NCBI GenBank assembly: GCA_027118455.1
Contig: JAJAYZ010000075.1
Coordinates: 1-38,057 of the forward strand
Length of the DNA: 38,057 nucleotides
Reading direction: 5' to 3'
DNA from: Actinomycetes bacterium
GTDB taxonomy: Bacteria; Actinomycetota; Actinomycetes; JAHEKZ01
A model generated the notes under the pieces. That model saw only the letters and a program-made list of their open reading frames with translations, did no database searches and had not been told where the DNA came from. The stretch's first letter is position 1; every line of letters starts with the position of its first letter. Both the position numbers and the translations under genes were made by a program. Positions 1-7,584 of the stretch are shown piece after piece.

Positions 1-113
1 AACTAACGGGTCTCCTGCTACGTGGGGGGTCACGGCGCTGAGCCTGCCACAGCCAGCGGGGGAAGGGGGATACTTCAGCTTTGTGCACAGGGTGGCCCAC
101 AAGCATTGGGTTT

Positions 114-143
114 GTTGGCTGGGGCTATGAACCCCCAGCCAAC
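114..143 (-). terminator. Hairpin terminator of the gpgS-phosphatase operon
   Basis: An 11-bp perfect stem (114-124 with 133-143) encloses an 8-nt loop. The phosphatase stop codon at 143-145 touches the stem, so the hairpin sits exactly at the operon end. No clear U-tract follows on the minus strand, so it may act as a 3' end stabiliser or an I-shaped actinobacterial terminator. Bases 1-113 hold no gene I can support. Confidence 0.6.
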
Positions 144-958
144 TACCGCAATGAGCAGTAGCTGGCGGCCTGCGCCCACCCTGCCCCGAGGGGGCCGTCG
201 CAGATGGTCACGTTGGGCAGCGCCTCAGCTGCCGCCCTGATGTCGGCCACCTCAGCCCCGTTGCGCACCAGGAAGAAGCGTTCGACGGATGGCGCCATCT
301 CAAGGTCGGACAGCGAGTCGCCGACGGCAACGGCATCAGTTGACGTGAGCCCACGACGCTCGAGGTCGGCGGCGACGCCAACACCTTTGCTGATACCTCG
401 CGCCATCAGGTGGTAAATATGCGGCGGCCCGTCCAGTCCGTCCATCACTGTGCTGTTCAGGCGTCCGTTGTCGGCCAGCGCCAGCCAGCCGAAGCCCTTC
501 TCGACGAGCCACTTGTTGACGACACCGACGTCAACCCGACCGTGCATCATCACGTCGGTCTCATGCCCGAGGTGCCAAGGCGCGTGGTGTTCCAGGCGTC
601 CCTCGAACTCGACGAGCACGGCGTCCACCAGTCCCAGTGACTCAAGTTGTGCCACCAGCGGCCCGGAGAACTCCGCCGGAGTCTGACCGGTCAGCATGCT
701 GGAGCGGCGACCGTGGTCCCAACCGATGATGGCCCCCATCTCGGCGATGAAGCCATCAGCGCCGAAGATGCGCGCGGCCTCTTGGAGCTGCGCGCGGGTG
801 CGTCCAGATACGAGTGAGAGCGCGACACCCGCGTCGTGCAGCGCGATGAGCGCGTGCGTCGGATCGAGCGTCGTTGACCCATCGGCCGCACGAACGAAGC
901 ACCCGCCTGGGCCGACCATCGTGCCGTCGAGATCGCTGTAGAGGATCTGCGCTGTCAT
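143..958 (-). CDS. HAD-superfamily phosphatase, glucosyl/mannosyl-3-phosphoglycerate phosphatase type
   Basis: The 271-residue protein shows the HAD motifs in order: DLDGT at residues 9-13 (nucleophile Asp9, acid/base Asp11), a motif II serine in SGRT (Ser51), a Lys near 191, and GDSLSD at 213-218. The layout fits the HAD-IIB mannosyl-3-phosphoglycerate phosphatase family. Its ATG overlaps the gpgS stop codon (ATGA, 955-958), so the two are translationally coupled. The likely role is therefore removing phosphate from glucosyl-3-phosphoglycerate to give glucosylglycerate in the cytoplasm. Mycobacteria use an unrelated histidine-phosphatase-fold GpgP for this step, so a HAD enzyme here would be a non-orthologous replacement. 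Sugar specificity (glucosyl or mannosyl) cannot be read from the sequence. Confidence 0.85.
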   Translation of the reverse strand: MTAQILYSDLDGTMVGPGGCFVRAADGSTTLDPTHALIALHDAGVALSLVSGRTRAQLQEAARIFGADGFIAEMGAIIGWDHGRRSSMLTGQTPAEFSGPLVAQLESLGLVDAVLVEFEGRLEHHAPWHLGHETDVMMHGRVDVGVVNKWLVEKGFGWLALADNGRLNSTVMDGLDGPPHIYHLMARGISKGVGVAADLERRGLTSTDAVAVGDSLSDLEMAPSVERFFLVRNGAEVADIRAAAEALPNVTICDGPLGAGWAQAASYCSLR

Positions 959-1917
959 CGGCGGTGCAAGTGTTCGTCGCTGACAACTGAGAGGAGCGGG
1001 GGACGTTCGAGGGCGGTGACATCGTGCGTGACAGGAAGGTACTGGGACGCGTCCCGCACGAACTGCGTCAAGGTCGGTTCGATCGACTGCAGGTCGCCGC
1101 TTTGGTGCAGCCGAGCAAGAGCCGTTTGCCAGATCTCGGCTGACATGCGGCCGAGTCGAAGGTCGTCGTGGTGGCGGTGCCTTCGTTCGCCCAGGTCGAC
1201 CTGCGCCATCGCATCGAGCCCGACGGTGCCCAGCGAGTCGATCAGCAGGGCGATCTCAACTCCATAGCCGGTGGCAAACGGCAGCCGCTCCAGCAGGTGG
1301 CGGCGAGCTGCGTATTCACCGGCCAGTGGTTGGACGAATCCAGCTAGCTGAGGCCAGTGCAGGTTAAGCAGCGGCCGCGCGACGAGCTCGGTGACGCGCC
1401 CGCCGCCACCTGGGTGAATCACGGCACCGTCAGTGATCGGCCGGTCGTACATCGCCTTCACGAAGTGAACGGATGGATCGGTCAACAGCGGACCGATCAG
1501 ACCGGTGACGTACTCGGACCGGAAGGCAAGCAGGTCGGCGTCGATGAAGACGACGATGTCGCCGGTCGTCGCAGCCAGTGAGCGCCAGAGCGCCTCACCC
1601 TTGCCGGGCACCGACGGCACGCTCGGCAGGACATCGTCGCGGTGGACGACGCGAGCACCGGCTGCTCTGGCGACGGCAGCCGTCGCGTCGGTGGAACCAG
1701 AGTCGAGGACGACGACCTCGTCGACAAGCGGGACGGCGACGTCCATGAGGTCGCGGCGCACGGCGTCCACGATGCCTCCGATTGTGGAGGCCTCGTCGAT
1801 GGCGGGGAGGACGACAGTGACGGTGCTGCTGCCCTTCGCGGTGCAGAGCTGGTCGAGCGGCCAGTCGCTGGCGCGCGAGGACCGGCGCTCGAACCACTCT
1901 CGGACGGCCGGATCCAT
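955..1917 (-). CDS. gpgS: Glucosyl-3-phosphoglycerate synthase (GT-A glycosyltransferase)
   Basis: The 320-residue protein is close to the size of mycobacterial GpgS. It catalyses NDP-glucose + 3-phosphoglycerate to glucosyl-3-phosphoglycerate, the first step to glucosylglycerate and, in mycobacteria, to methylglucose lipopolysaccharides. Seen: the GT-A start with VVLPAIDEAST (35-45), LDSGSTDAT (71-79), a metal-binding DxD as DAD at 126-128, the PGKGEAL loop (104-110), YGVEIALLID (218-227), and a His-rich stretch near 245-250 where the family has a metal-ligand His. The ATG at 1917 is chosen because a GGAGA box lies about 7 nt upstream and homology starts here; the frame stays open upstream to 2262 but reads antisense through the riboswitch. 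It is followed without a gap by the phosphatase. Confidence 0.93.
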   Translation of the reverse strand: MDPAVREWFERRSSRASDWPLDQLCTAKGSSTVTVVLPAIDEASTIGGIVDAVRRDLMDVAVPLVDEVVVLDSGSTDATAAVARAAGARVVHRDDVLPSVPSVPGKGEALWRSLAATTGDIVVFIDADLLAFRSEYVTGLIGPLLTDPSVHFVKAMYDRPITDGAVIHPGGGGRVTELVARPLLNLHWPQLAGFVQPLAGEYAARRHLLERLPFATGYGVEIALLIDSLGTVGLDAMAQVDLGERRHRHHDDLRLGRMSAEIWQTALARLHQSGDLQSIEPTLTQFVRDASQYLPVTHDVTALERPPLLSVVSDEHLHRR

Positions 1918-2054
1918 CAGGTCTCCACCAATCGTCGGGGCCCGTCTCGCTCGCTGGACCAGATTTCCGGGCTCAGGACGTCGTCCGTTACCCTCGCAAC
2001 GTCGAGCCTTGCCGATCGCGCGGCCTGGCACAACCCAGAAGAGAACTGCATACC

Positions 2055-2205
2055 GCTCATCAAGAGGGGCAGAGAGAACGGCCCGCTGAAGCCCCGGCAA
2101 CCCCCCGTACACGCGGAGACGAACTCTTCGAGACGCCCTCACCGGCGGTGTACGGGCCAGGTGCCAAATCCGACCTGACGCCGCCCGGTGCCAGGAGAGA
2201 TGAGG
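2055..2205 (+). promoter_or_regulatory. SAM riboswitch (SAM-I/S-box type) upstream of thrC
   Basis: The closing stem P1 pairs CTCATC (2056-2061) with GATGAG (2199-2204). Next to it are the class hallmarks: CAAGAG after P1, a GGCCCGCTGAAGCC segment (2080-2093), CGGCAACC (2095-2102), and GGTGCCAAATCC (2160-2171). A 9-bp P3 stem pairs 2104-2112 with 2148-2156. The 3' strand of P1 overlaps the AGGAGAG Shine-Dalgarno sequence at 2203-2209, so SAM binding probably blocks translation start. I see no separate terminator hairpin before the gene. The mixed SAM-I/IV class is possible but the core matches SAM-I. Confidence 0.9.
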
Positions 2206-2216
2206 AGAGTCTCCGC

Positions 2217-3500
2217 ATGACCGCATCACTGGATGCAGCCTCACCGGCATCACCGGCCTCACCGGCCTCGTTCGGCCCGGCGCGCGAACTGGTCTGCCGT
2301 GCCTGTGGCGCCACTTTCGCGCTCGGTGACTCCTACGCGTGCATGGAGTGCTTCGGACCGCTGGAGATCGGCTACGACTTCGGCACCGTCACCCACGCCG
2401 ACATCGAGACCGGCCCCCAGTCGATGTGGCGCTACGCGTCGCTGCTACCGGTGCCGCCTGACATCGCCACCCGCAAGAACTTGAGCCCTGGCATGACGAA
2501 GTTGGTCAAGGCCGACAACCTGGCAGCGGCACTTGGCATGAAGACGGTCTGGGTCAAGGACGACAGCGGCAACCCCACGCACTCCTTCAAGGACCGCGTC
2601 GTCGCGATCGCACTTTCGGCCGCGCAAGAGCTCGGGTTCACGACGGTCGGTTGCGCGTCCACCGGCAACCTCGCCGGTGCCGTCGCGGCGGCGGCTGCCC
2701 GCGCGGGGCTGCGCTCCTGCGTCTTCGCGCCGAGCGACCTCGAGGCTGGCAAACTCGTCACCACCGCGGTCTACGGCGGCACGCTGGTGGCCGTCGACGG
2801 CAACTACGACGAGGTCAACCGGCTGTGCTCGGAGGTCGCCGGCGACCTCGGCTGGGGCTTCGTCAACATTAACCTGCGCCCCTATTACGCCGAGGGCTCC
2901 AAGACCGTCGGCTATGAGATCGCCGAGCAGCTTGGCTGGCGTCTGCCGCGTCAGGTGGTCTCACCGATTGCGTCCGGCTCGCTGATGACCAAGGTCGACA
3001 AGGCATTCCGCGAACTGGTCGGCCTCGGGCTCGTCGAGGAGTCACCTGCGGCCATCTTCGGTGCGCAAGCCACCGGGTGCTCGCCGGTGAGCGCGGCGTG
3101 GGCAGCAGGGCACGATGTCGTCCAGCCTGTGCGGCCCGACACCATCGCGAAGTCGCTCGCTATCGGCAACCCTGCTGACGGCCCCTACGCCATTGACGTC
3201 GCCCGGCGCACCGGTGGAGCCATCGCCGACGTCACTGATGACGAGATCGTTGCCGGCATCCAGCTACTTGCTGCGACAGAGGGCATCTTCGCCGAGACGG
3301 CCGGTGGCGTCACCGTTGCCACACTTGGCAAGCTGCTGGACGCCGGGCTGATCGACCCCGAGGCAGAAACGGTCATCCTCAATACCGGCGACGGACTCAA
3401 GACGCTGGACGCGGTTGCCCCGGTGGCCACGCCCACCGTCACCATTGCCCCCCGGTACGCAGAGTTCCGTGCCTTCGCCGAAGAGAAGGGTCTCCGTTGA
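2217..3500 (+). CDS. thrC: Threonine synthase-like PLP enzyme with N-terminal zinc ribbon
   Basis: The 427-residue protein has fold-type II PLP architecture. A four-cysteine zinc ribbon (Cys27, Cys30, Cys42, Cys45) is followed by the threonine synthase domain, with the PLP lysine in HSFKDR (Lys125), an STGNLAG phosphate-binding loop near 143-150 and a TGDGLKT end. Canonical activity is O-phosphohomoserine to threonine. ATG 2217 is chosen for its AGGAGAG box 7 nt upstream. A SAM riboswitch precedes it and a CysO-like carrier gene overlaps its stop, an odd setting for threonine synthesis. By analogy with mycobacterial CysM (O-phosphoserine + CysO thiocarboxylate), it might instead, or also, make homocysteine from O-phosphohomoserine. 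The fold is certain; the reaction is inferred. Residues 8-18 are a short Ser-Pro-Ala repeat. Confidence 0.9.
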   Translation: MTASLDAASPASPASPASFGPARELVCRACGATFALGDSYACMECFGPLEIGYDFGTVTHADIETGPQSMWRYASLLPVPPDIATRKNLSPGMTKLVKADNLAAALGMKTVWVKDDSGNPTHSFKDRVVAIALSAAQELGFTTVGCASTGNLAGAVAAAAARAGLRSCVFAPSDLEAGKLVTTAVYGGTLVAVDGNYDEVNRLCSEVAGDLGWGFVNINLRPYYAEGSKTVGYEIAEQLGWRLPRQVVSPIASGSLMTKVDKAFRELVGLGLVEESPAAIFGAQATGCSPVSAAWAAGHDVVQPVRPDTIAKSLAIGNPADGPYAIDVARRTGGAIADVTDDEIVAGIQLLAATEGIFAETAGGVTVATLGKLLDAGLIDPEAETVILNTGDGLKTLDAVAPVATPTVTIAPRYAEFRAFAEEKGLR

Positions 3501-3772
3501 GCGTCTCCGTTCGGATCCCGACCATCCTGCGTCCGTACACCGCAGGCGCCTCCGAGGTGGCCGCTGATGGCGGCACCCTGGCTGAGGTCATCGATGCCCT
3601 CGAGGTCGACCACCCGGGGCTGAAGGCCCGCGTGCTCGCCGACGACGGCGCGATCCGCCGCTTCGTCAACGTCTACGTCAACGACGACGATGTCCGATTT
3701 GCTGAGGGTCTGGCCACGGCCACCCCCGACGGCACCTCGATCTCGATCATCCCGGCCGTCGCCGGCGGCTGA
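3497..3772 (+). CDS. cysO: CysO/MoaD/ThiS-family sulfur carrier protein
   Basis: The 91-residue beta-grasp protein ends in AVAGG, the Gly-Gly tail that is adenylated and converted to a thiocarboxylate in this family. Its start (SVRIPTILRPYT), middle (RFVNVYVNDDDVRF) and end resemble Mycobacterium tuberculosis CysO as I remember it, more than MoaD or ThiS. The start is a TTG at 3497 inside TTGA, overlapping the thrC stop by 4 nt, with an AAGGG box about 7 nt upstream, so translation is coupled to thrC. In mycobacteria cysO lies with cysM and the peptidase gene mec; here the partner is the threonine-synthase-like enzyme, and neither cysM nor mec is in the window. Its job is presumably to bring sulfur to that enzyme or to a CysM encoded elsewhere. 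Confidence 0.88.
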   Translation: MSVSVRIPTILRPYTAGASEVAADGGTLAEVIDALEVDHPGLKARVLADDGAIRRFVNVYVNDDDVRFAEGLATATPDGTSISIIPAVAGG

Positions 3773-3790
3773 CCGGCTCGGGGTTGGCCA

Positions 3791-3815
3791 CGATGACCAG
3801 GTGACCTGGTCATCG
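3791..3815 (+). terminator. Hairpin after the thrC-cysO operon
   Basis: A perfect 11-bp stem (3791-3801 with 3805-3815) with a TGA loop lies 18 nt after the cysO stop. No U-tract follows. It most likely ends or protects the thrC-cysO transcript; an operator role cannot be excluded. Confidence 0.6.
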
Positions 3816-4030
3816 CGCACAGAGGTGGCCGCCGACTGCCACCTTCGCCCCGGTAACGCCACGTTGGGTGGCGACGGCGCCGCCGAACGGGGGACTCCTG
3901 GCCCGACACGGTGCCCGACTGGTCAAGGAGGTGGCCAAATCGGCCGAAGGGGGGCGTAGGCTGCGGTTCGGACACCGGGGTACGGTGTGCCGGTCGACGA
4001 TGCCGTCGGCGAACAAATGGGGAGTGACGC

Positions 4031-4231
4031 ATGGCTCAGGGCACGGTCAAGTGGTTCAACGCCGAAAAGGGCTACGGCTTCATCGCGGTCGACGAGGGCC
4101 CTGACGTCTATGTGCACTACAGCCAGATCCAGATGGAGGGCTTCCGTGCCCTCGAGGACGGCCAGCGCGTCGAGTTCGAGATCTCACAGGGCCAGAAAGG
4201 CCCGCAGGCCGACTCCGTCCGCCCCGTTTAG
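4031..4231 (+). CDS. Cold-shock-domain protein (CspA family)
   Basis: The 66-residue single-domain cold-shock protein has RNP1 as KGYGFI (residues 13-18) and RNP2 as VYVHYS (26-31), within the usual start [14 protein letters not shown]. It binds single-stranded RNA or DNA and acts as an RNA chaperone or antiterminator. A GGGGAG box lies about 7 nt upstream of the ATG. The 215-bp gap before it holds a possible -10 (TACGGT, 3981-3986), but I find no convincing -35. Place in the sequence thrC-cysO-csp-groEL suggests a housekeeping copy. The repeat hairpin at 4244-4289 follows the stop. Confidence 0.95.
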   Translation: MAQGTVKWFNAEKGYGFIAVDEGPDVYVHYSQIQMEGFRALEDGQRVEFEISQGQKGPQADSVRPV

Positions 4232-4243
4232 TTCCACCCTCGT

Positions 4244-4289
4244 AACGTGTAAGTTCGTCGGCCCTATAGGGCCGGTCCACTCACACGTT
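4244..4289. repeat. 46-nt long hairpin, copy 1 (bidirectional terminator-like)
   Basis: The element folds on itself along its whole length: outer arms 4244-4256/4277-4289, inner GGCCC/GGGCC stem and a TATA loop at 4265-4268. It lies between the converging csp and DUF5709 genes. A near-copy with the same register is at 12214-12259; they match at 36 of 46 positions and several differences preserve pairing. A competing 6-bp hairpin (4281-4286 with 4291-4296) could form instead of the outer stem. Confidence 0.75.
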
Positions 4290-4301
4290 GGTGTGATCCG
4301 C

Positions 4302-4601
4302 TTAGCGGTCGTCGGGGTTCTCGGGCAGCTCGTCGAGATCGACCAAGTCTGAGTCGACCATGTCGTTCTCGTTGATGACGTGGACCGCCGACTCTTCAGC
4401 CGACTTCCACGCGGTGTCGCCGATCGCAACGTGGGCAACCGCCTCCGACGTGGTGTCGCTGCGCACGCCCTCGTCGTCCTCGACCAGGCGCCCTTCCTGC
4501 GGGTGCGGGTCGCCGGGACCGTAGGCCTCGTCGTAGTTGTCGTCGTCCTCGGCCGAAACGGCTCCAGCCTCGGGGTCGATGAACCAGCTGCTCTCGCTCA
4601 T
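4302..4601 (-). CDS. DUF5709-type acidic protein
   Basis: The 99-residue, very acidic protein has no membrane segment or signal peptide. The blocks GRLVEDDEG (37-45), VAHVAIGD and the SAEESAVHV stretch fit the actinobacterial DUF5709 family, whose function is unknown. A GGAGGG box precedes the ATG at 4601. It faces csp and shares the 4244-4289 hairpin at its 3' end. It is transcribed away from the sigma locus, with a 237-bp gap that contains nothing I recognise apart from the putative promoter at 4812. Confidence 0.7.
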   Translation of the reverse strand: MSESSWFIDPEAGAVSAEDDDNYDEAYGPGDPHPQEGRLVEDDEGVRSDTTSEAVAHVAIGDTAWKSAEESAVHVINENDMVDSDLVDLDELPENPDDR

Positions 4602-4811
4602 GGCACTCCCTCCGGGGCATGGCGCCGTCCGCCATTATCATCGGCGGCTCACTGCCCATACTGCTCCGTTGCGCCCAGATGTGCACCGTCGCTGGGCACT
4701 TGACTTCCCAACCGAACCTGCTTCCCCAAGAACGATGCACTCAACCGCACCGGCTCAACAAACGCCACCGTCATCGCGCCTGGGTTCCACCCGTTCGAGC
4801 CACCCACGCCG

Positions 4812-4817
4812 TATACA
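4812..4817 (+). promoter_or_regulatory. Possible -10 box of the sigma/anti-sigma operon
   Basis: TATACA lies 21 nt before the sigma-factor ATG, a fitting distance for a short leader. No good -35 box lies at 16-18 nt upstream, so this rests on the hexamer and its position only. Confidence 0.3.
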
Positions 4818-4838
4818 CAGGTGGAAGAGAGGGGTGAC

Positions 4839-5335
4839 ATGGCCGACCGGTACGCGGGATTCGCCGAGTTCGTGGACGCGCGCGGTCCAGCGCTGATGCG
4901 CACGGCGTCACTGCTGACGCGCGACGTCGGCCATGCCGAGGACGCCCTGCAGGAGGCGCTCACCAAGGCGGCGCTGAAGTGGCGGTCGATCAACCGTGAC
5001 GGCAACCCCGAGCCCTACGTGCGCCAGGTGCTGTACACGGTGGCCATCGACCGCTGGCGGTAGCCACTGACTCGTTCGCCGACTCTGACCGGCGCCTGGT
5101 CGTCAAGGACGCGCTCGCCAGGCTCACCGCCCGGCAGCGGCAGGTGCTGGTGCTGCGTTTCTACGAGGACCTCACCGAGGTGCAGACCGCCCACGTCATG
5201 CACTGCTCGGTCAGCACGATGAAGAGCCAGACCCGCCACGCGCTCAAACGGCTGCGCGAGCTGGCCCCTGAGCTCACCGAAGCTTTCGGCGTCGAGCCTG
5301 ACGTCGCACCTGGCACCGAGGAGGTGCACGCATGA
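4839..5335 (+). pseudogene. SigE-family ECF-like RNA polymerase sigma factor, frameshifted
   Basis: Region 2 is read from 4839 (FAEFVDARGPALMRTASLL, then DVGHAEDALQEAL, then the RDGN...VR...IDRW block) and stops at TAG 5061-5063. Region 4 continues at once in another frame (DSFADSDRRLVVKDALARL, then RQRQVLVLRFYEDL and a helix-turn-helix of the form VMHCSVSTMKSQ) up to 5335. Adding one base near 5058-5061 (a GGCGG run) would restore a 165-residue protein, the normal size for the family. It is thus either a recent single-base mutation or a base-call error; a programmed -1 shift is less likely because no slippery heptamer or stimulatory structure is visible. The start is the ATG after AGAGGGGTGAC. 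The end overlaps the next gene by ATGA, as in sigma/anti-sigma pairs. Confidence 0.85.
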
Positions 5336-7542
5336 GCTCCCAGATCCGCGAACTGTTCGAGTCAGCGGCCGAGTCCGAGCCGCCCGACGACCTTGCGTCA
5401 TGTGCGGTTGCGGGCGCCAGACTTCGGCGCAGGCAGCGCTACACCGTTGCGGGATCGGTGCTCGCCGCAGTGGCGCTCGTCCTTGGTTTCGTCGTGGTCA
5501 ACTCGTCGCAGCGATTGGCCGATGCGCCTCGACCCGACGAGGTCGCTGGGCTCCCACAGGAGCTGCCTGCTCCGGAGAACGTCGCTAACCTCGAGCCTGG
5601 CATGGTGGACGCTGCATCCGCGGCCTATCTGGTCGACGCGTTCCTCGTTGTCGTTGACGGGTCGACTGGAACGGCGGCGCGAGTGGCATTCGGCCCACCT
5701 CTTGAGCGCGGAGTGGTTGGCATGGTCGCCATCACGCCAACCGACGTCGTGCTCTCGCCCGACGGCCGCCAGGCTCTGGTCACGGTGAGTGGCTGGGCAG
5801 GGAACCCGCCGACCCTGAGGGTCGTAGACCTAGCTACAGCTCGAGAGACGGTTATCCCCGACCTCGTACCATCCAGCGACGACTCGACGTTGACGAACCC
5901 CTCCGTAGCGGCGTGGTCCAACGACTCAGGCTCTCTCACTTGTGTCTGTGCCGCCAAGGCTGGCAACGCACCGAGCGTTGTCGACGTAGTGATCGACGAA
6001 CAAGACCCCACGAAGCTGACCGTGCAGCCGTCGGTCATTGCGCCTAACATCGCTGCGGGCCAGGTCGTCATCGGCACCGCAGGGCTCGCGGTCCAGCTGG
6101 ACTTTCCAAGGTCTGGGGGAGGTGGAGCGCTGTCGAATCCGGACGGCTCGTGGATGTTGCCGGACGGCAGCACGGAGGGTGGCCCCAGTCTCCCGGATGC
6201 TGACCTGGTGGCACTTGGACGAGGCCCGGGTTCGAGGACCTATCTGGCCGAGCGAGGTGGGGGCATCACCCTCGGAAAGGTCGGCTCGGACTCCTTCGAC
6301 CCGGCGACTGTCACCGCGGTGGTGTCGCTGACCTACTCGAACAAGACTGGAGGTCTCACCGTGGTCACCGATGTGGATGCGGTGGGTGGGGGGTTCTTGC
6401 TCGTGACTCAGAACGCACTTTCGAGCCGGCGTGACGCCGCGCCATCCGTTGAGCGCCCCCAGGTGGTGTTGATCGCCGAGGACGGAACGCAGCGACTCTT
6501 GAGCACGCTTCCTCCGAGTGCGACTGCGGCGTCATTCGCTGCCGATCTGCTGCGGGCCGCTCCCGAGCCGACGCCAGAGCCCGATCAGGCGGCACCGCTT
6601 CCCGACCAGTTACCTGCGCCGAGCGGGCTGCCGAGGCTGACAGCCGACACCATGGCGTTCGCGTCAGCGGCGTACGTTGTGGACGGGCGGTTGGTCGTGA
6701 TCGATTCGACAACCGGCGACGGTGCGACGGTGCCCCTGTCGTGCGCGAGGGGGTACGTGTGCAGCGTCGTCCCTGGGATCGGGGCGGACACCTCCCTCGC
6801 CCTGTCGCCGAATGGTCGGTTCCTCTTGGTGTCGTCGGGGAAGACCGATCTCGAGCCAGGTGGTGTCGAGTGGTTGTGGCTCGTCGATGTGGCGACGGGG
6901 GTGGCTACGCCACAGTCGTTCAAACTCGCGCCAGCGTCCGTGGGGTCCGCCGTTCCGCAGACCCCGATGGCGTGGTCGCCTGCTGGTCAGTCGTTCGCGT
7001 GCATCTGTAGCGGACCTGGACGCGCGCAGCTGTTGACCGCCAACGTGTCGGAGGTAGAGGCAGACCTGGTGGTGAACAGCCTCAGCGGCCCCGGGATAGC
7101 GCCGAAGCAGATATCCTGGGGGAGCGACGGCCTGGCCGCACAACTGCCTGAACTCGATGGCGACTGGAGGCTTGTTCCGCCCGGTGACGCGTCAAGGGCC
7201 AACCCTGAAAAATGGCCAACGATTAGTTCAGTTCTCAACCCGAGGGCCACTGAGCTGGTGAACGCCGTAGTGATGGCCCAATCCCGGCAGGGAGGCTTCC
7301 TAGGTTTGATAAAGGGCGGTGACTACTGGCTTGTGACAGACCGTATTCAGACCGTGGAGTCGGTCAGTGTGAATCCTGTGCTCGGTGCGCTCGGTAACTC
7401 ATACTTCACCGTCTTCACGGACTGGAAGGGAGATCCCATCAGCTTGGAGGTGCAAAGACTCAATGGTGATGGCGAGACCACCCTCACCACCCTGCCGCAC
7501 GGTGCGACCACCGTCTCGTTCGCCTCCGCGCTCGTCAGCTGA
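5332..7542 (+). CDS. Membrane anti-sigma-like protein with two propeller-like extracytoplasmic repeats
   Basis: The 736-residue protein has a short cytoplasmic head (1-37), one transmembrane helix (about 38-56) and a long outside part. That part is an internal duplication, about 75-405 and 424-736. Each repeat starts with LPAP...ASAAY(L/V)VD, has SP(D/N)GR blades typical of WD40/TolB-like folds, carries W(S)xxxGxxxxC(V/I)C (Cys204/206 and Cys557/559), and closes with LP.(G/S)AT..SFA. A proline-rich hinge (411-421) links them. The ATG overlaps the sigma stop (ATGA) behind a GAGGAGG box. By position and topology it is the likely membrane partner or anti-sigma factor of the SigE-like protein. 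No zinc anti-sigma motif is present, so regulation of sigma is inferred. The paralogue at 7585 shares head, helix and repeat. Confidence 0.75.
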   Translation: MSSQIRELFESAAESEPPDDLASCAVAGARLRRRQRYTVAGSVLAAVALVLGFVVVNSSQRLADAPRPDEVAGLPQELPAPENVANLEPGMVDAASAAYLVDAFLVVVDGSTGTAARVAFGPPLERGVVGMVAITPTDVVLSPDGRQALVTVSGWAGNPPTLRVVDLATARETVIPDLVPSSDDSTLTNPSVAAWSNDSGSLTCVCAAKAGNAPSVVDVVIDEQDPTKLTVQPSVIAPNIAAGQVVIGTAGLAVQLDFPRSGGGGALSNPDGSWMLPDGSTEGGPSLPDADLVALGRGPGSRTYLAERGGGITLGKVGSDSFDPATVTAVVSLTYSNKTGGLTVVTDVDAVGGGFLLVTQNALSSRRDAAPSVERPQVVLIAEDGTQRLLSTLPPSATAASFAADLLRAAPEPTPEPDQAAPLPDQLPAPSGLPRLTADTMAFASAAYVVDGRLVVIDSTTGDGATVPLSCARGYVCSVVPGIGADTSLALSPNGRFLLVSSGKTDLEPGGVEWLWLVDVATGVATPQSFKLAPASVGSAVPQTPMAWSPAGQSFACICSGPGRAQLLTANVSEVEADLVVNSLSGPGIAPKQISWGSDGLAAQLPELDGDWRLVPPGDASRANPEKWPTISSVLNPRATELVNAVVMAQSRQGGFLGLIKGGDYWLVTDRIQTVESVSVNPVLGALGNSYFTVFTDWKGDPISLEVQRLNGDGETTLTTLPHGATTVSFASALVS

Positions 7543-7584
7543 TCGCGCCCGGCGGATCCCTCGCGGCCGTGGTGTACTCGGGCG

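Noticed and set aside
1918..2262. N-terminal extension of GpgS
   Set aside because: The frame is open but runs antisense through the SAM riboswitch, and a good ribosome site supports ATG 1917.
5040..5070. Programmed -1 ribosomal frameshift in the sigma gene
   Set aside because: No X-XXY-YYZ slippery heptamer and no evident downstream pseudoknot; a single-base loss in a G-rich run is simpler.
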